Positions 1 through 9,389 of a stretch of 64,000 nucleotides of DNA are shown one piece after another (the first letter of the stretch is position 1; each line of letters begins with the position of its first letter). Under the pieces are notes generated by a model. The model ran no database searches, was not told where the DNA came from, and worked only from the letters and a program-made list of their open reading frames with translations. The translations under genes and the position numbers were made by a program. This DNA is from Pseudomonas sp. IAC-BECa141 (lineage in GTDB: Bacteria; Pseudomonadota; Gammaproteobacteria; Pseudomonadales; Pseudomonadaceae): assembly GCF_020544405.1 (NCBI RefSeq), contig NZ_CP065410.1, positions 4,340,001-4,404,000 of the forward strand, in the 5' to 3' direction.

Positions 1-743
1 TCTTTGGTTTCGCCGGTTCCCTGTTCTCGCTGTTCATCTCCAAGTGGATGGCGAAGATGAGCACCAGCACCCAGGTCATCACCCAGCCACGCACTCGCCA
101 CGAACAATGGCTGCTGCAAACCGTCGAGCAACTGTCCCGGGAGGCCGGGATCAAGATGCCCGAAGTCGGGATTTTCCCGGCCTACGAAGCCAACGCCTTC
201 GCCACCGGCTGGAACAAGAACGACGCTCTCGTCGCGGTCAGCCAGGGCTTGCTCGAGCGCTTCAAGGAAGACGAAGTGCGGGCCGTGCTGGCCCACGAGA
301 TCGGCCACGTGGCCAACGGCGACATGGTCACCCTGGCGCTGATCCAGGGCGTGGTGAACACGTTCGTGATGTTCTTCGCGCGGATCATCGGCAACTTCGT
401 CGACAAGGTGATCTTCAAAAACGAAGAAGGCCAGGGCATGGCCTACTACATCGCGACCATCTTCGCCGAACTGGTACTGGGCATTCTGGCCAGCGCAATC
501 GTGATGTGGTTCTCGCGCAAACGCGAGTTCCGTGCCGACGATGCCGGTGCACGTCTGGCCGGTACGGGCGCAATGATCAACGCCTTGCAACGTCTGCGCG
601 CCGAACAGGGCCTGCCGGTGCACATGCCTGACACCCTGAACGCCTTCGGCATCAACGGTGGTATCAAACAAGGGTTCGCCCGCATGTTCATGAGCCACCC
701 GCCGCTGGAAGAGCGTATCGACGCCCTGCGTCGTCGCGGTTGA
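1..743 (+). CDS. htpX: HtpX membrane zinc metalloprotease, 5' end cut off by window
   Basis: HtpX is an inner-membrane M48 protease that degrades misfolded membrane proteins, overlapping in role with FtsH. The reading frame is open from base 3, so the true start lies before the window; about 246 residues remain. The zinc motif HEIGH is at 294-308, and the sequence [11 protein letters not shown] downstream supplies the expected third, glutamate, ligand. Two hydrophobic segments follow the zinc motif (around 336-400 and 455-510), as in the family. A strong hairpin terminator follows at once. Identification is secure; only the N-terminal membrane segments are missing. Confidence 0.95.
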   Translation, partial: FGFAGSLFSLFISKWMAKMSTSTQVITQPRTRHEQWLLQTVEQLSREAGIKMPEVGIFPAYEANAFATGWNKNDALVAVSQGLLERFKEDEVRAVLAHEIGHVANGDMVTLALIQGVVNTFVMFFARIIGNFVDKVIFKNEEGQGMAYYIATIFAELVLGILASAIVMWFSRKREFRADDAGARLAGTGAMINALQRLRAEQGLPVHMPDTLNAFGINGGIKQGFARMFMSHPPLEERIDALRRRG

Positions 744-764
744 TCAAACCGGCGCAACCATGAG

Positions 765-793
765 AAGGCCCGCAGTGATGCGGGCCTTTTTTT
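765..793 (+). terminator. Rho-independent terminator between htpX and tpm
   Basis: An aaggcccgca/tgcgggcctt stem with a four-base loop is followed by a T run. An A run on the other side lets it also serve the converging tpm gene, whose stop is at 803. Confidence 0.85.
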
Positions 794-802
794 GCCTGTC
801 GA

Positions 803-1456
803 TTACTGCCCGGAAATCCGGTACACCCGCTCCTCCAGCCGAGTTACGCCGGCCTGCACGAACTTCCAGCTATCACCGAGTACGTCCTGTTCTTCCAGCA
901 TCTCGACGCGCCAGACACGGCCCAGCAAACGCTGCACTTCGGCATCGTCCACGGAAAATGGCGGCCCGGGCATCTGCGACTGGTCGTAATCCAGCGTCAC
1001 CAGCAGCCCTCGGCAAGTCGGCAACAGGCCCTGCAAGTGCGCTGCATAACGTTCGCGCATCGACGGCGGCAAGGCAATCACCGCCGCCCGGTCGTACAAG
1101 GCGGTGCAACCGGCCACGTCAGCCGCCGTCAGCAAGAAGAAATCCCCGCACCACAACTCGATCGCGCCGGCGCGATAAATCTTGAAGTCGCCCTGCTCGC
1201 TGACCTGCGGCTGCAATTGCTGCTCAAGGAAAAAGTCTTCCACGGCCTTCTCCGACAGCTCGACGCCGAGCACCTGATAGCCACGGCCGGCGAGCCACAG
1301 CAGATCCAGGCTTTTCCCACACAACGGCACCAGCACACGTGCCTGCGCCGGGATGGCCAGATCGGGCCAGTGCCGCTGTAAATACGGGTTCACCTCAGGC
1401 TGGTGAAAGCCGATCTGGTTCGATTCCCACTTCTTGTGCCAAAACTCCGGCTGCAT
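803..1456 (-). CDS. tpm: Thiopurine S-methyltransferase
   Basis: A 217-residue SAM-dependent methyltransferase of the TPMT family. In Pseudomonas this family is linked to methylation of thiopurines and of selenium and tellurium compounds. The N-terminus [18 protein letters not shown] and the segment [17 protein letters not shown] (SAM-binding loop) are typical of bacterial TPMT. The start at 1456 is preferred over an ATG eight codons upstream because GGGAGGA lies just before it and the family begins MxPxFW. It converges on htpX with a shared terminator. Confidence 0.93.
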   Translation of the reverse strand: MQPEFWHKKWESNQIGFHQPEVNPYLQRHWPDLAIPAQARVLVPLCGKSLDLLWLAGRGYQVLGVELSEKAVEDFFLEQQLQPQVSEQGDFKIYRAGAIELWCGDFFLLTAADVAGCTALYDRAAVIALPPSMRERYAAHLQGLLPTCRGLLVTLDYDQSQMPGPPFSVDDAEVQRLLGRVWRVEMLEEQDVLGDSWKFVQAGVTRLEERVYRISGQ

Positions 1457-1558
1457 GCATCCTCCCAAGAATTCGATCAAAAGGCGTTAAAACTTATATT
1501 GGAATTAGATCAATGAACTGACTGAAGATGAGCCATCTTAACGCTCAGGAACCCTTCC

Positions 1559-2326
1559 ATGTTTCCCAGCCTGTTTATCTCTCACGGCTCACCTATGCTG
1601 GCGCTGGAACCCGGCGCCAGCGGCCCGGCCCTGGCGCGACTGGCAGCCGAACTGCCACGTCCGAAAGCCATCGTCATCGTTTCCGCCCATTGGGAAAGTC
1701 ATGAACTGCTGGTCAGCAGCCATGCGCAACCGGAAACCTGGCACGACTTCGGCGGTTTTCCCCGCGCGCTGTTTGAAGTGCAGTATCCGGCTCCGGGCAA
1801 TCCGCAACTGGCCCGCGAGGTCGCCGACTTGCTGACCGCCAACAACCTGCCGGCGCGTCTCGATCCGCAACGACCGTTCGATCACGGCGTGTGGGTGCCA
1901 CTGTCGCTGATGTATCCGCAGGCGGATATACCGGTGGTTCAGGTTTCCCTGCCCAGCCGAGGTGGCCCGGCGCTGCAGAACCGCGTCGGCCAAGCGCTGG
2001 CCAGCCTGCGCGATCAAGGCATTTTGTTGATCGGCTCCGGCAGCATTACCCACAACCTGCGGGAACTGGACTGGCACGCCGGCCCGGAAAGCGTCGAGCC
2101 GTGGGCCCGGGAATTTCGTGACTGGATTGTCGACAAGCTTGCGGCCAACGATGAAGCTGCCCTGCACGATTACCGCCAGCAGGCACCGAACGCCGTGCGC
2201 AGCCATCCAAGTGATGAACACCTGTTGCCGCTGTACTTCGCCCGAGGTGCCGGCGGTGATTTCAGCATTGCCCATCAAGGCTTCACCATGGGCGCGCTGG
2301 GCATGGACATCTACCGCTTCGGCTGA
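1559..2326 (+). CDS. DODA-type extradiol ring-cleavage dioxygenase (YgiD family)
   Basis: A 255-residue member of the class III extradiol dioxygenases related to 4,5-DOPA dioxygenase/YgiD. The N-terminal FISHGSPM and the later IVSAHWESHE carry the conserved histidines expected to bind the metal, and DHGVWVPLSLMYP and GSITHNLRE are further family signatures. The substrate in vivo is not known for most bacterial members. AGGA lies about nine bases before the start. It is a single gene, convergent with deaD across a shared terminator. Confidence 0.88.
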   Translation: MFPSLFISHGSPMLALEPGASGPALARLAAELPRPKAIVIVSAHWESHELLVSSHAQPETWHDFGGFPRALFEVQYPAPGNPQLAREVADLLTANNLPARLDPQRPFDHGVWVPLSLMYPQADIPVVQVSLPSRGGPALQNRVGQALASLRDQGILLIGSGSITHNLRELDWHAGPESVEPWAREFRDWIVDKLAANDEAALHDYRQQAPNAVRSHPSDEHLLPLYFARGAGGDFSIAHQGFTMGALGMDIYRFG

Positions 2327-2341
2327 TGCCCGAATTGCAGG

Positions 2342-2378
2342 CAAAAAAAAATCCCCGAACCAGTCGGGGATTTTTTAT
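2342..2378. terminator. Bidirectional terminator between the dioxygenase gene and deaD
   Basis: The inverted repeat aatccccga/tcggggatt with a short loop is flanked by an A run on the left and a T run on the right, so it can work for both converging genes. Confidence 0.85.
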
Positions 2379-2404
2379 GTTCGATCAATCAGCCCAAGGG
2401 CGGA

Positions 2405-4078
2405 TCAATCTTCGCGGTAGCGACGCAGCTTCAACTGCTTGCCGGCAACGCGAGTGTCCTTCAGCTTGGTCAGGAGTTTGTCCAGACCCTCTTCCGGCAG
2501 CTCGACGAGGCTGAAGCTGTCACGCACCTGGATGCGACCGATGGCTTCACGTGCCAGACCACCTTCGTTGAGGATGGCGCCCAGCAGGTTTTTCGCCGCG
2601 ATACCGTCACGCGCGCCCAGCGCGGTACGGCAACGGGCACGGCCTTCGCCCAAAGGCATTGGCGCACGACGCTCACGATCACCACGGTCCGGACGATCAC
2701 CGGAACGCTCAGGACGGTCGCCACGTGGCGCGCTGTTCGGCACCAGTGGACGTTCCTTCTCGATCGCTGCCAGGTTCAGCGCCTGACCATTGGTGGCCTT
2801 GCGCAGCAGAGCGGCAGCCAGGGCACGCGGGGTGCAACCGATGTCGGCGGTCAGGCGATCCAGCAGATCACCGTGAGTCGATTCGGCGTCAGCCACCAGC
2901 GGCGACAGGCTGTTGGTCAGTTTCTTGATGCGGGCATCGAGAACGGCCTGGGCGTCCGGCAGACGCACTTCGGCAACTTTCTGACCGGTTACACGCTCGA
3001 TCACTTGCAGCATGCGGCGCTCACGTGGCGTCACCAGCAGCAGCGCGCGGCCTTCGCGACCGGCACGGCCGGTACGGCCGATACGGTGCACGTAGGATTC
3101 CGGATCGTACGGCATGTCCACGTTGAACACGTGGGTGATGCGCGGAACGTCCAGACCACGGGCGGCAACGTCGGTCGCCACAACGATGTCCAGACGGCCA
3201 TCCTTCAGCGAGTCGATGACGCGCTCACGCTGGTTCTGGGCGATGTCGCCGTTCAACGCGGCGGCTTTGTAGCCTTTGGCGTCGAGGGCGCTGGCCAGAT
3301 CCAGGGTCGCTTGCTTGGTGCGCACGAACATGATCAGAGCGTCGAAATCTTCCACTTCCAGCAAGCTGAGAACGGCAGAAGTCTTCTGGTCAGCGTGAAC
3401 CAACAGGTGAGCCTGTTCGATCGCGGTAACGGTCTGGGTCTTGCTCTGGATCTTCACGTGCTTCGGATCGCGCAGGTGACGCTCGGCGATGGCACGGATC
3501 GATTGCGGCAGGGTCGCCGAGAACAATACGGTCTGACGGGTTTCCGGCATGGCCTTGAAGATGACTTCGAGGTCGTCCATGAAGCCCAGTTTGAGCATTT
3601 CGTCTGCTTCGTCGAGAACCAGGTGGTTCACGGTCTGCAGCACTTTTTCGTCGCGACGCAGGTGGTCGCACAGACGGCCCGGAGTGGCGACAACAATCTG
3701 TGCGCCATTACGGATTGCTTTCAATTGTGGGCCCATCGGCGCACCGCCGTAGACAGCCACAACAGTCACGCCCGGCATTTGCTTGGCGTAGGTTTCGAAA
3801 GCGGTTGCAACTTGCAGCGCCAACTCACGAGTTGGGGCCAGGATCAGAGCTTGCGGCTCGCGCTTGGACGGATCAATGCGGTGCAGGATAGGCAGGGCAA
3901 AGGCAGCGGTTTTACCGGTACCGGTTTGCGCCTGACCAATCATATCGTGACCGGCGAGGATGATCGGGATCGACTGCTGCTGAATGGCCGAAGGCTCTTC
4001 ATAGCCGGTAGCGACTACTGCAGCGACAATATTGGGATGAAGTTCAAGAGCGGCGAAGCCGCCGATTTCCTGGGTCAT
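2405..4078 (-). CDS. deaD: DEAD-box ATP-dependent RNA helicase DeaD/CsdA
   Basis: A 557-residue RNA helicase that remodels RNA in ribosome assembly, mRNA decay and cold adaptation. Visible motifs: Q motif near residue 33, AQTGTGKT at 50-57, PTRELA at 82-87, TPGR at 132-135, DEAD at 156-159, SAT at 187-189, then ARGLD and HRIGRTGRAGR in the second RecA domain. An Arg/Asp-rich linker leads to a DbpA-type RNA-binding domain near the C-terminus. The start at 4078 has AGAGG seven bases upstream and matches the family. The start codon falls within a perfect inverted repeat, listed separately. Confidence 0.95.
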   Translation of the reverse strand: MTQEIGGFAALELHPNIVAAVVATGYEEPSAIQQQSIPIILAGHDMIGQAQTGTGKTAAFALPILHRIDPSKREPQALILAPTRELALQVATAFETYAKQMPGVTVVAVYGGAPMGPQLKAIRNGAQIVVATPGRLCDHLRRDEKVLQTVNHLVLDEADEMLKLGFMDDLEVIFKAMPETRQTVLFSATLPQSIRAIAERHLRDPKHVKIQSKTQTVTAIEQAHLLVHADQKTSAVLSLLEVEDFDALIMFVRTKQATLDLASALDAKGYKAAALNGDIAQNQRERVIDSLKDGRLDIVVATDVAARGLDVPRITHVFNVDMPYDPESYVHRIGRTGRAGREGRALLLVTPRERRMLQVIERVTGQKVAEVRLPDAQAVLDARIKKLTNSLSPLVADAESTHGDLLDRLTADIGCTPRALAAALLRKATNGQALNLAAIEKERPLVPNSAPRGDRPERSGDRPDRGDRERRAPMPLGEGRARCRTALGARDGIAAKNLLGAILNEGGLAREAIGRIQVRDSFSLVELPEEGLDKLLTKLKDTRVAGKQLKLRRYRED

Positions 4079-4113
4079 GGGTCTGCCTCTAAGTGCATCC
4101 GCAAAGACCCATG
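4076..4113 (-). promoter_or_regulatory. Hairpin that includes the deaD start codon
   Basis: On the minus strand CATGGGTCT (4113-4105) is followed after 20 bases by its exact complement AGACCCATG (4084-4076). The ATG that ends the second arm is the deaD start codon, and the ribosome binding site AGAGG lies in the loop next to the stem. Such a 9-bp stem could make initiation depend on temperature, a protein or the helicase itself. The repeat is seen directly; the regulatory role is inferred. Confidence 0.5.
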
Positions 4114-4304
4114 CTCCAAAGCTGCACATGCCGTGTTGAGACTCAAGAGTCGCCCTGGCAGCTTTGTCGGCGGGGATTTGCGAAAACGAATGGATGGAAA
4201 AGAATCGTCAAGGAAGAGCCCGCAGTGCGGACGTGCAGCCGAAGCTGACTTCGGGGAATTGCGCTACCTAAACGCGGCCCGGTTAAAGGCCGGCGCGCAC
4301 TATA
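4079..4304 (-). promoter_or_regulatory. Long deaD leader with a candidate -10 element
   Basis: The 422 bases between deaD and the crotonase gene hold no convincing gene. On the minus strand TATAGT at 4304-4299 resembles a -10 box, though no good -35 is visible; it would give a leader of roughly 210 nucleotides. GC-rich inverted repeats lie in the leader (around 4214-4235 and 4275-4296). Long structured leaders are common for cold-shock helicase genes. The promoter assignment is tentative. Confidence 0.35.
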
Positions 4305-4500
4305 CCGGAATTTGCCCAAAAAGGGAGCTTTTTTTATCGGTGAAATACAGTTGTCACCGCTGTGTAACGGGGTTTTGCGGATAATCGGGCAAAGGTCTAT
4401 TTTTCAAAGACCCCGGCCCTGCGGGCGATGGCGCTTAAACGATTCACCGACATGCGACATCCGGTCGCTGCACCCTTTCTTCCCCTGCGAGGAAACACCC

Positions 4501-5292
4501 ATGAATCAGTCCTGCCCCGGCCGCGTGAGCCGTGCGCGTGACGGTCACGTGTACTTGATCGGCCTGGACCGCGCCGCCAAGCGCAATGCCTTCGACCTCG
4601 ACCTGCTCAACGATCTGGCCCTGGCCTACGGTGAATTCGAGGCTGATAAAGAAGCGCGGGTGGCGGTGGTGTTCGGACACGGTGAGCATTTCACCGCCGG
4701 GCTCGATCTGGTCAACGCCAGTTCCACCCTCGCCCAGGGCTGGCAGGTACCGCCCGGTGGCTGCGATCCATGGGGCGTGTTCGTCGGCCCCCGGGTCAGC
4801 AAACCGGTGATTGTTGCGGCGCAGGGTTATTGCCTGACCATTGGCATCGAATTGATGCTCGCCGCCGACATCAACCTGTGTGCCAGCAACACCCGGTTTG
4901 CCCAAATGGAAGTGCAGCGCGGAATCTTCCCGTTCGGGGGTGCGACGCTGCGCTTTCATCAGATCGCCGGTTGGGGCAACGCGATGCGCTGGCTGCTGAC
5001 CGGCGACGAGTTCGACGCTCATGAGGCCTTGCGCCTGGGGCTGGTGCAGGAAGTCATGGCCAGCGAGGATCTGCTGCCGCGCGCCATCGAACTGGCCGAA
5101 CGGATTGCCCGGCAGGCGCCGCTTGGCGTACAGGCAACCCTGATGTCGGCGCGTCAGGCGCGCTACGAAGGCGAGACTGCGGCGGCAAAAAGCTTGCCGC
5201 CGCTGGTTAAAAAGTTGCTGGCCAGTGAAGACGCCAAGGAAGGTGTGCGCTCGCTGGTGGAGCGGCGACCCGGTGTCTTCAAAGGGATCTGA
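4501..5292 (+). CDS. Crotonase / enoyl-CoA hydratase-isomerase family protein
   Basis: A 263-residue crotonase-fold protein. AKRNAFD near residue 28 and GEHFTAGLDL near residue 65 form the first part of the CoA pocket and oxyanion hole; AAQGYCLTIGIELMLAADI near residue 110 forms the second. The family includes hydratases, isomerases and hydrolases of acyl-CoAs; the sequence alone does not fix the substrate. GAGGAAACACC precedes the start, giving a good ribosome site. It is divergent from deaD and followed by a REP-type repeat. Confidence 0.88.
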   Translation: MNQSCPGRVSRARDGHVYLIGLDRAAKRNAFDLDLLNDLALAYGEFEADKEARVAVVFGHGEHFTAGLDLVNASSTLAQGWQVPPGGCDPWGVFVGPRVSKPVIVAAQGYCLTIGIELMLAADINLCASNTRFAQMEVQRGIFPFGGATLRFHQIAGWGNAMRWLLTGDEFDAHEALRLGLVQEVMASEDLLPRAIELAERIARQAPLGVQATLMSARQARYEGETAAAKSLPPLVKKLLASEDAKEGVRSLVERRPGVFKGI

Positions 5293-5310
5293 AATGGGTA
5301 GCGGTCATAG

Positions 5311-5425
5311 CGCCGCCTTCGCGGGCAAGCCCGCTCCGACAGTAACCGCGTCGTTCATAGATCTGTGTACGGCGCTAAAACTGTGGGAGCGGGCTGGGGC
5401 CGGGCGGCGATCCGACGAAGGGGCC
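5311..5425. repeat. REP pair (BIME-like) downstream of the crotonase gene
   Basis: Two inverted copies of the common Pseudomonas palindrome occur: cgccttcgcgggcaagcccg at 5313-5332, and gtgggagcgggctggggccg at 5383-5402 continuing to gatccgacgaagg. They are separated by about 45 bases. The element fills the gap between two convergent genes, where it may stabilise transcripts or act as a gyrase or IHF site. Confidence 0.75.
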
Positions 5426-5437
5426 ATCACTGACAAC

Positions 5438-6193
5438 TCAGGTCGCCGGGCGGATGCAATTGATCAACGACTGCAACGAGTATCCCAGCCTCGGCGCCAG
5501 CGCTTCAGCTCGCGCGGTAAGTGCCTGCATGTCCAGCACCTGATCGAGATCCGCCGGCACGATGAGAATCACGTTGCCCTCCTTCACCGGCAGTTCCCAG
5601 TAATGCCGGTGATAGAGCCCGCGCAGCAGCGCCGCGCCCAAGGGTTTGCCGTCATCGGTGGCCCATTGATTGATCACCAGCCAGCCACCGGGATTCAGAC
5701 GTTTCTGACAGTCACCGAGGAAATTCCACGCAAGGTGCCCTGCGCCAGGGCCGACATCGGTGTACAGGTCGACGAAGATCAGATCTGCAGGTTCAGCGGT
5801 CGGCAGCAGCTCAAGGGCATCACCGACGCGGATGTACAGCCGTGGATCATCATCAAGGCCAAGGTATTCGATGGCCAGGCGCGGTACATCCGGACGCAAT
5901 TCGATGGCTTCGACATCTTCCAGCGGCAGGAACTTGAGGCAGGCCTGGGTCAGCGTCCCCGCGCCCAAGCCGAGAAACAGCGCACTCTCCGGTTGTTCAT
6001 GGCACAGCGCACCAATCAGCATCGCCCGGGTGTAGTCGTACTCCAGCCAGCTCGGGTCGGCGGTAAACACGCAGCTTTGCTCGATCGCATCGCCGAACTC
6101 CAGAAAGCGGTAGTCGGCCACTTCCAGCACGCGAATCACGCCGAACTCATCCTGTACCTCGGCGAGCAACAGCTCGACGCGCTCCTCAGTCAT
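5438..6193 (-). CDS. Spermidine-synthase-like methyltransferase-fold protein
   Basis: A 251-residue protein with a spermidine-synthase-type Rossmann fold. ALFLGLGAGTLTQACLKFLP near residue 90 is the nucleotide-binding loop, VEAIELRPDV the acidic ribose-binding strand, and DLIFVDLYTD lies where the catalytic aspartates of aminopropyltransferases occur. It lacks a clear full N-terminal beta domain, so true polyamine synthesis is uncertain; such proteins are often annotated only as spermidine synthase-like. AGGAGAC lies five bases before the start. Confidence 0.75.
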   Translation of the reverse strand: MTEERVELLLAEVQDEFGVIRVLEVADYRFLEFGDAIEQSCVFTADPSWLEYDYTRAMLIGALCHEQPESALFLGLGAGTLTQACLKFLPLEDVEAIELRPDVPRLAIEYLGLDDDPRLYIRVGDALELLPTAEPADLIFVDLYTDVGPGAGHLAWNFLGDCQKRLNPGGWLVINQWATDDGKPLGAALLRGLYHRHYWELPVKEGNVILIVPADLDQVLDMQALTARAEALAPRLGYSLQSLINCIRPAT

Positions 6194-6343
6194 TTCGTCT
6201 CCTGGTGGTCACCGGGCGCGGTGACGCGATGGCACCGCTTTGGTGCCGTGGCAAAGCGGCGATTGTCGGCGAAGCGGCGGGAGCAGGTCACGCACTAATT
6301 GCTGCTAACATGGCCGTCCGTGCGTAGAACCTTAGAGACCGTG

Positions 6344-7690
6344 ATGAGCCAACCCTGGAGCCCTGACAGCTGGCGCGCCCTGCCGATCCAGCAACAACCC
6401 CAATACCCCGACGCCGCGCATCTGCGCCAGGTCGAGCAGACGCTGGCCAGCTACCCGCCGCTGGTGTTTGCCGGCGAAGCGCGCGAGCTGCGTCGTCAGT
6501 TTGCTGAAGTCACCCAGGGCCGGGCGTTCCTGCTGCAGGGCGGCGACTGCGCGGAAAGCTTCGCCGAGTTTTCCGCCGCGAAGATCCGCGACACCTTTAA
6601 AGTGTTGCTGCAAATGGCGATCGTCATGACCTTCGCCGCCGGCTGCCCTGTGGTGAAAGTCGGGCGCATGGCCGGTCAGTTCGCCAAGCCGCGCTCGGCC
6701 AACGACGAGACCATCGACGGCGTGACTCTGCCGGCCTACCGGGGCGACATCGTCAACGGCATCGGTTTCGACTCCGCCAGCCGCGTACCGGATCCGGAGC
6801 GTCTGCTGCAGTCGTATCACCAGTCCACCGCCACTCTCAACCTGCTGCGCGCCTTCGCCCAGGGCGGTTTTGCCGACCTGCATCAGGTGCACAAGTGGAA
6901 TCTGGACTTCATCGCCAACTCGGCGCTGGCCGAAAAGTACAGCCATCTGGCCGACCGCATCGATGAAACCCTGGCGTTCATGCGCGCCTGCGGCATGGAC
7001 AGCTCGCCGCAACTGCGCGAAACCAGTTTCTTCACCGCCCACGAAGCCCTGCTGCTGAACTACGAAGAAGCCTTCGTGCGCCGCGACAGCCTGACCAACG
7101 ATTACTACGATTGCTCGGCGCATATGCTGTGGATCGGCGACCGCACCCGTCAGCTCGACGGTGCCCACGTCGAATTCCTGCGCGGGGTGAACAACCCGAT
7201 CGGTGTCAAAGTCGGCCCGAGCATGAACCCTGACGATCTGATCCGCCTGATCGACGTGCTCAACCCGGACAACGATCCGGGTCGCCTCAATCTGATCGCG
7301 CGGATGGGCGCGAACAAGGTCGGCGATCACCTGCCGGCGCTGATTCGCGCGGTACAGCGTGAAGGCAAGCAGGTGCTGTGGAGCTCCGACCCGATGCACG
7401 GCAACACCATCAAGGCCAGCAGCGGCTACAAGACCCGCGACTTCGCGCAGATTCTTGGTGAGGTGAAACAGTTCTTCCAGGTTCACGAAGCGGAGGGCAG
7501 CTACGCCGGCGGTATCCACATCGAGATGACCGGGCAAAACGTCACCGAATGCATCGGTGGCGCGCGGCCGATCACTGAAGATGGCTTGTCGGATCGCTAT
7601 CACACCCATTGCGACCCGCGAATGAATGCCGACCAGTCGCTGGAGCTGGCGTTTCTGATTGCCGAGACGCTGAAACAGGTCCGTCGCTGA
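6344..7690 (+). CDS. Type II 3-deoxy-D-arabino-heptulosonate 7-phosphate synthase
   Basis: A 448-residue plant-type (class II) DAHP synthase, which condenses phosphoenolpyruvate and erythrose 4-phosphate in the first step of the shikimate pathway. The N-terminus [20 protein letters not shown], the [14 protein letters not shown] block (metal-binding Cys) and [10 protein letters not shown] are hallmarks of the class. Its length equals, as I recall, that of the P. aeruginosa primary-metabolism type II enzyme. The ATG at 6344 is chosen by family agreement; a GTG one codon upstream is possible and the ribosome site is weak. A second, unrelated type I enzyme is encoded at 21771-22847. Confidence 0.94.
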   Translation: MSQPWSPDSWRALPIQQQPQYPDAAHLRQVEQTLASYPPLVFAGEARELRRQFAEVTQGRAFLLQGGDCAESFAEFSAAKIRDTFKVLLQMAIVMTFAAGCPVVKVGRMAGQFAKPRSANDETIDGVTLPAYRGDIVNGIGFDSASRVPDPERLLQSYHQSTATLNLLRAFAQGGFADLHQVHKWNLDFIANSALAEKYSHLADRIDETLAFMRACGMDSSPQLRETSFFTAHEALLLNYEEAFVRRDSLTNDYYDCSAHMLWIGDRTRQLDGAHVEFLRGVNNPIGVKVGPSMNPDDLIRLIDVLNPDNDPGRLNLIARMGANKVGDHLPALIRAVQREGKQVLWSSDPMHGNTIKASSGYKTRDFAQILGEVKQFFQVHEAEGSYAGGIHIEMTGQNVTECIGGARPITEDGLSDRYHTHCDPRMNADQSLELAFLIAETLKQVRR

Positions 7691-7716
7691 GTTCGGAAAC
7701 CTTCATTGTTTGATCG

Positions 7717-7818
7717 GGCCTCATCGCGGGCAAGCACGGCTCCCACAGGATCGAATTCGTACATTCAGTTTTTGAACGACTCGGTCACTGTGGGAGCTGG
7801 CTTGCCAGCGATGAGGCC
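7717..7818. repeat. REP pair (BIME-like) between DAHP synthase and ycaQ-like genes
   Basis: Inverted copies ggcctcatcgcgggcaagc (7717-7735) and gcttgccagcgatgaggcc (ending at 7818), each flanked by tcccaca/tgtggga, enclose about 55 bases. The whole can fold into a long hairpin and sits between convergent genes. Confidence 0.8.
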
Positions 7819-7821
7819 GGT

Positions 7822-9048
7822 TCAGTCGCAGCCGATGTGGACCATAGCCAGCCGAAGCCGCCCCGCACTTTCCCGCTGGCAATTGAGCTGCACCTGCTCA
7901 AGCCCCAACCAGTCCGCCATGCGCCGCAAGTTCAGCGCCAGTGCCAGCATCCCTGCATCATCCAGCCCCGTTTCTTCCTCGTGCACCGCATGCACTGCAA
8001 GGCGCCCCGCCGCCCGTTCGGCGCGCAGGTCAACCCGCGCCGCAATCCGTTCGTTGTGCAGGAACGGCAGCACGTAATAGCCGTAGACCCGCTTGTCCTG
8101 CGGGGTGTAAATCTCCAGCCGATAGCGAAAATCGAACAGTCGCTCGGTCCGGCTGCGTTCCCAGATCAGTGAGTCAAACGGCGACAGCAATGCACTGGCC
8201 TCAACCTTGCGCGGAATTTTCGGCTCGGGCAGGCAATAGGCGATTTGCCGCCACCCGGCGACTTCGCAGGTCAGCAATTGCCCGTCCTCGACCAGTTCGG
8301 CCAGACGCGGGCGGGCATCAGAGGGATTCAGTCTGAAGTAATCACGCAGGTCTTTTTCCGTGCCGACACCCAGCGCCTGCGCCGCATGCAACAGCAAACC
8401 GCGCTGCGCCTCGGCCTCATCGGGCAATGGCTGTTGCAGCACGGAGGCCGGAATCACTCGTTCCGGCAAGTCATACAATCGCTCGAAGCCACGGCGTCCG
8501 GCCACGGTGACTTCGCCAGCGGCAAACAGCCATTCCAGCGCATGTTTTTCCGCACTCCAGTCCCACCATGGCCCGGCCTTTTCCTTGCGGGTCGACAGGC
8601 TGCCGGCGCCCAGTGCGCCCTGCTCCCGGACCGACGCCAGCACCCGGCGGATGGTGTCCTGTTGCTCACGGCCGAATCGCGCCAGTTGCTGATAAATGTC
8701 CTCACCGCGCCTGGCCCGCTGCATGCGCCAGCCCATCAACGGATACATCGACAGCGGCAGCAACGAGGCTTCATGGCCCCAGTATTCAAACAGCGAACGA
8801 CGCCGCCCCGAACTCCAGGCAGCCTGGTCGAGCAAATCAGCAGAATAGGAACCGAGACGGGAGAACAGCGGAAGGTAGTGCGAGCGCACCACGGCGTTGA
8901 CGGAGTCGATCTGCAACAGGCCGAGGCGTTCGATCAGCCGGTTGAGGTGCATGGCCTTGACAGCCGGCGGCTGGCGCCCGTGAAACCCTTGGGCAGCCAG
9001 CGCCAGACGTCGAGCCTGTTTAAGGGAAAAGGACAATGTCGCGGGCAT
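7822..9048 (-). CDS. YcaQ/AlkZ-like winged-helix DNA glycosylase
   Basis: A 408-residue member of the HTH_42 family, which contains DNA glycosylases that unhook interstrand crosslinks and bulky alkyl adducts (E. coli YcaQ, Streptomyces AlkZ). The key Q-x-D motif is seen as LLQIDSVN near residue 44, followed by RSHYLPLFSRLG; FEYWGHEASLLP is a second conserved block. QxD rather than QxQ places it with the YcaQ-like branch. The start at 9048 is favoured by GGAGG seven bases upstream, over an ATG eight codons earlier. Confidence 0.85.
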   Translation of the reverse strand: MPATLSFSLKQARRLALAAQGFHGRQPPAVKAMHLNRLIERLGLLQIDSVNAVVRSHYLPLFSRLGSYSADLLDQAAWSSGRRRSLFEYWGHEASLLPLSMYPLMGWRMQRARRGEDIYQQLARFGREQQDTIRRVLASVREQGALGAGSLSTRKEKAGPWWDWSAEKHALEWLFAAGEVTVAGRRGFERLYDLPERVIPASVLQQPLPDEAEAQRGLLLHAAQALGVGTEKDLRDYFRLNPSDARPRLAELVEDGQLLTCEVAGWRQIAYCLPEPKIPRKVEASALLSPFDSLIWERSRTERLFDFRYRLEIYTPQDKRVYGYYVLPFLHNERIAARVDLRAERAAGRLAVHAVHEEETGLDDAGMLALALNLRRMADWLGLEQVQLNCQRESAGRLRLAMVHIGCD

Positions 9049-9112
9049 GTGTACCTCCATGTCTGCTCGCAACCTACCTCACTGCAAAGGGGTTTGTGTA
9101 GCAATGGCCTCA

Positions 9113-9328
9113 TCATTTATGCATCGGATCGTCCCAGAACGGCCTTACCGACTCATGTTCGACATCGGCTCGACTGACCCCGATGTCCTTCAGCGCTTCG
9201 TCGCTCAGACTGGCAAGCAACTCTCGTTCGCGGTGAAGTTCGTACCAGCGGCTAAACTTGTGCAGCAGATCGGAAATCAGATGGACCGGCACTCTGTCAT
9301 CGCTCACATACACTTTTTGACCTTTCAT
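9113..9328 (-). CDS. DUF1127 small protein
   Basis: A 71-residue protein whose C-terminal two thirds form the DUF1127 (YjiS-like) domain: RWYELHRERELLASLSDEAL followed by KDIGVSR. Small arginine-rich DUF1127 proteins have been linked to RNA metabolism and phosphate or carbon responses in other bacteria; no function is assigned here. AAGGAGGG lies just before the ATG at 9328, making this the start rather than the one 28 codons upstream. It is divergent from a LysR gene about 60 bases away. Confidence 0.85.
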   Translation of the reverse strand: MKGQKVYVSDDRVPVHLISDLLHKFSRWYELHRERELLASLSDEALKDIGVSRADVEHESVRPFWDDPMHK

Positions 9329-9389
9329 CGTGTTGCCCTCCTTTAGGGATGGCTCAAGTCTCGCGCCGGAGCTACGATCAATCCAACGA

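Noticed and set aside
2873..4384. A 503-codon open frame on the plus strand opposite deaD
   Set aside because: It is antisense to a helicase with every motif intact, has no ribosome site and no recognisable domain; long antisense frames are expected in high-GC DNA.
6332..7609. A 425-codon minus-strand frame opposite the type II DAHP synthase gene
   Set aside because: Antisense shadow of a conserved enzyme; composition rich in Arg, His, Gln and Val with no family features.
9330..9389. Upstream start for the LysR gene at 9330
   Set aside because: It would overlap the ribosome site and start of the divergent DUF1127 gene, and the extra 20 residues look unlike a LysR N-terminus.
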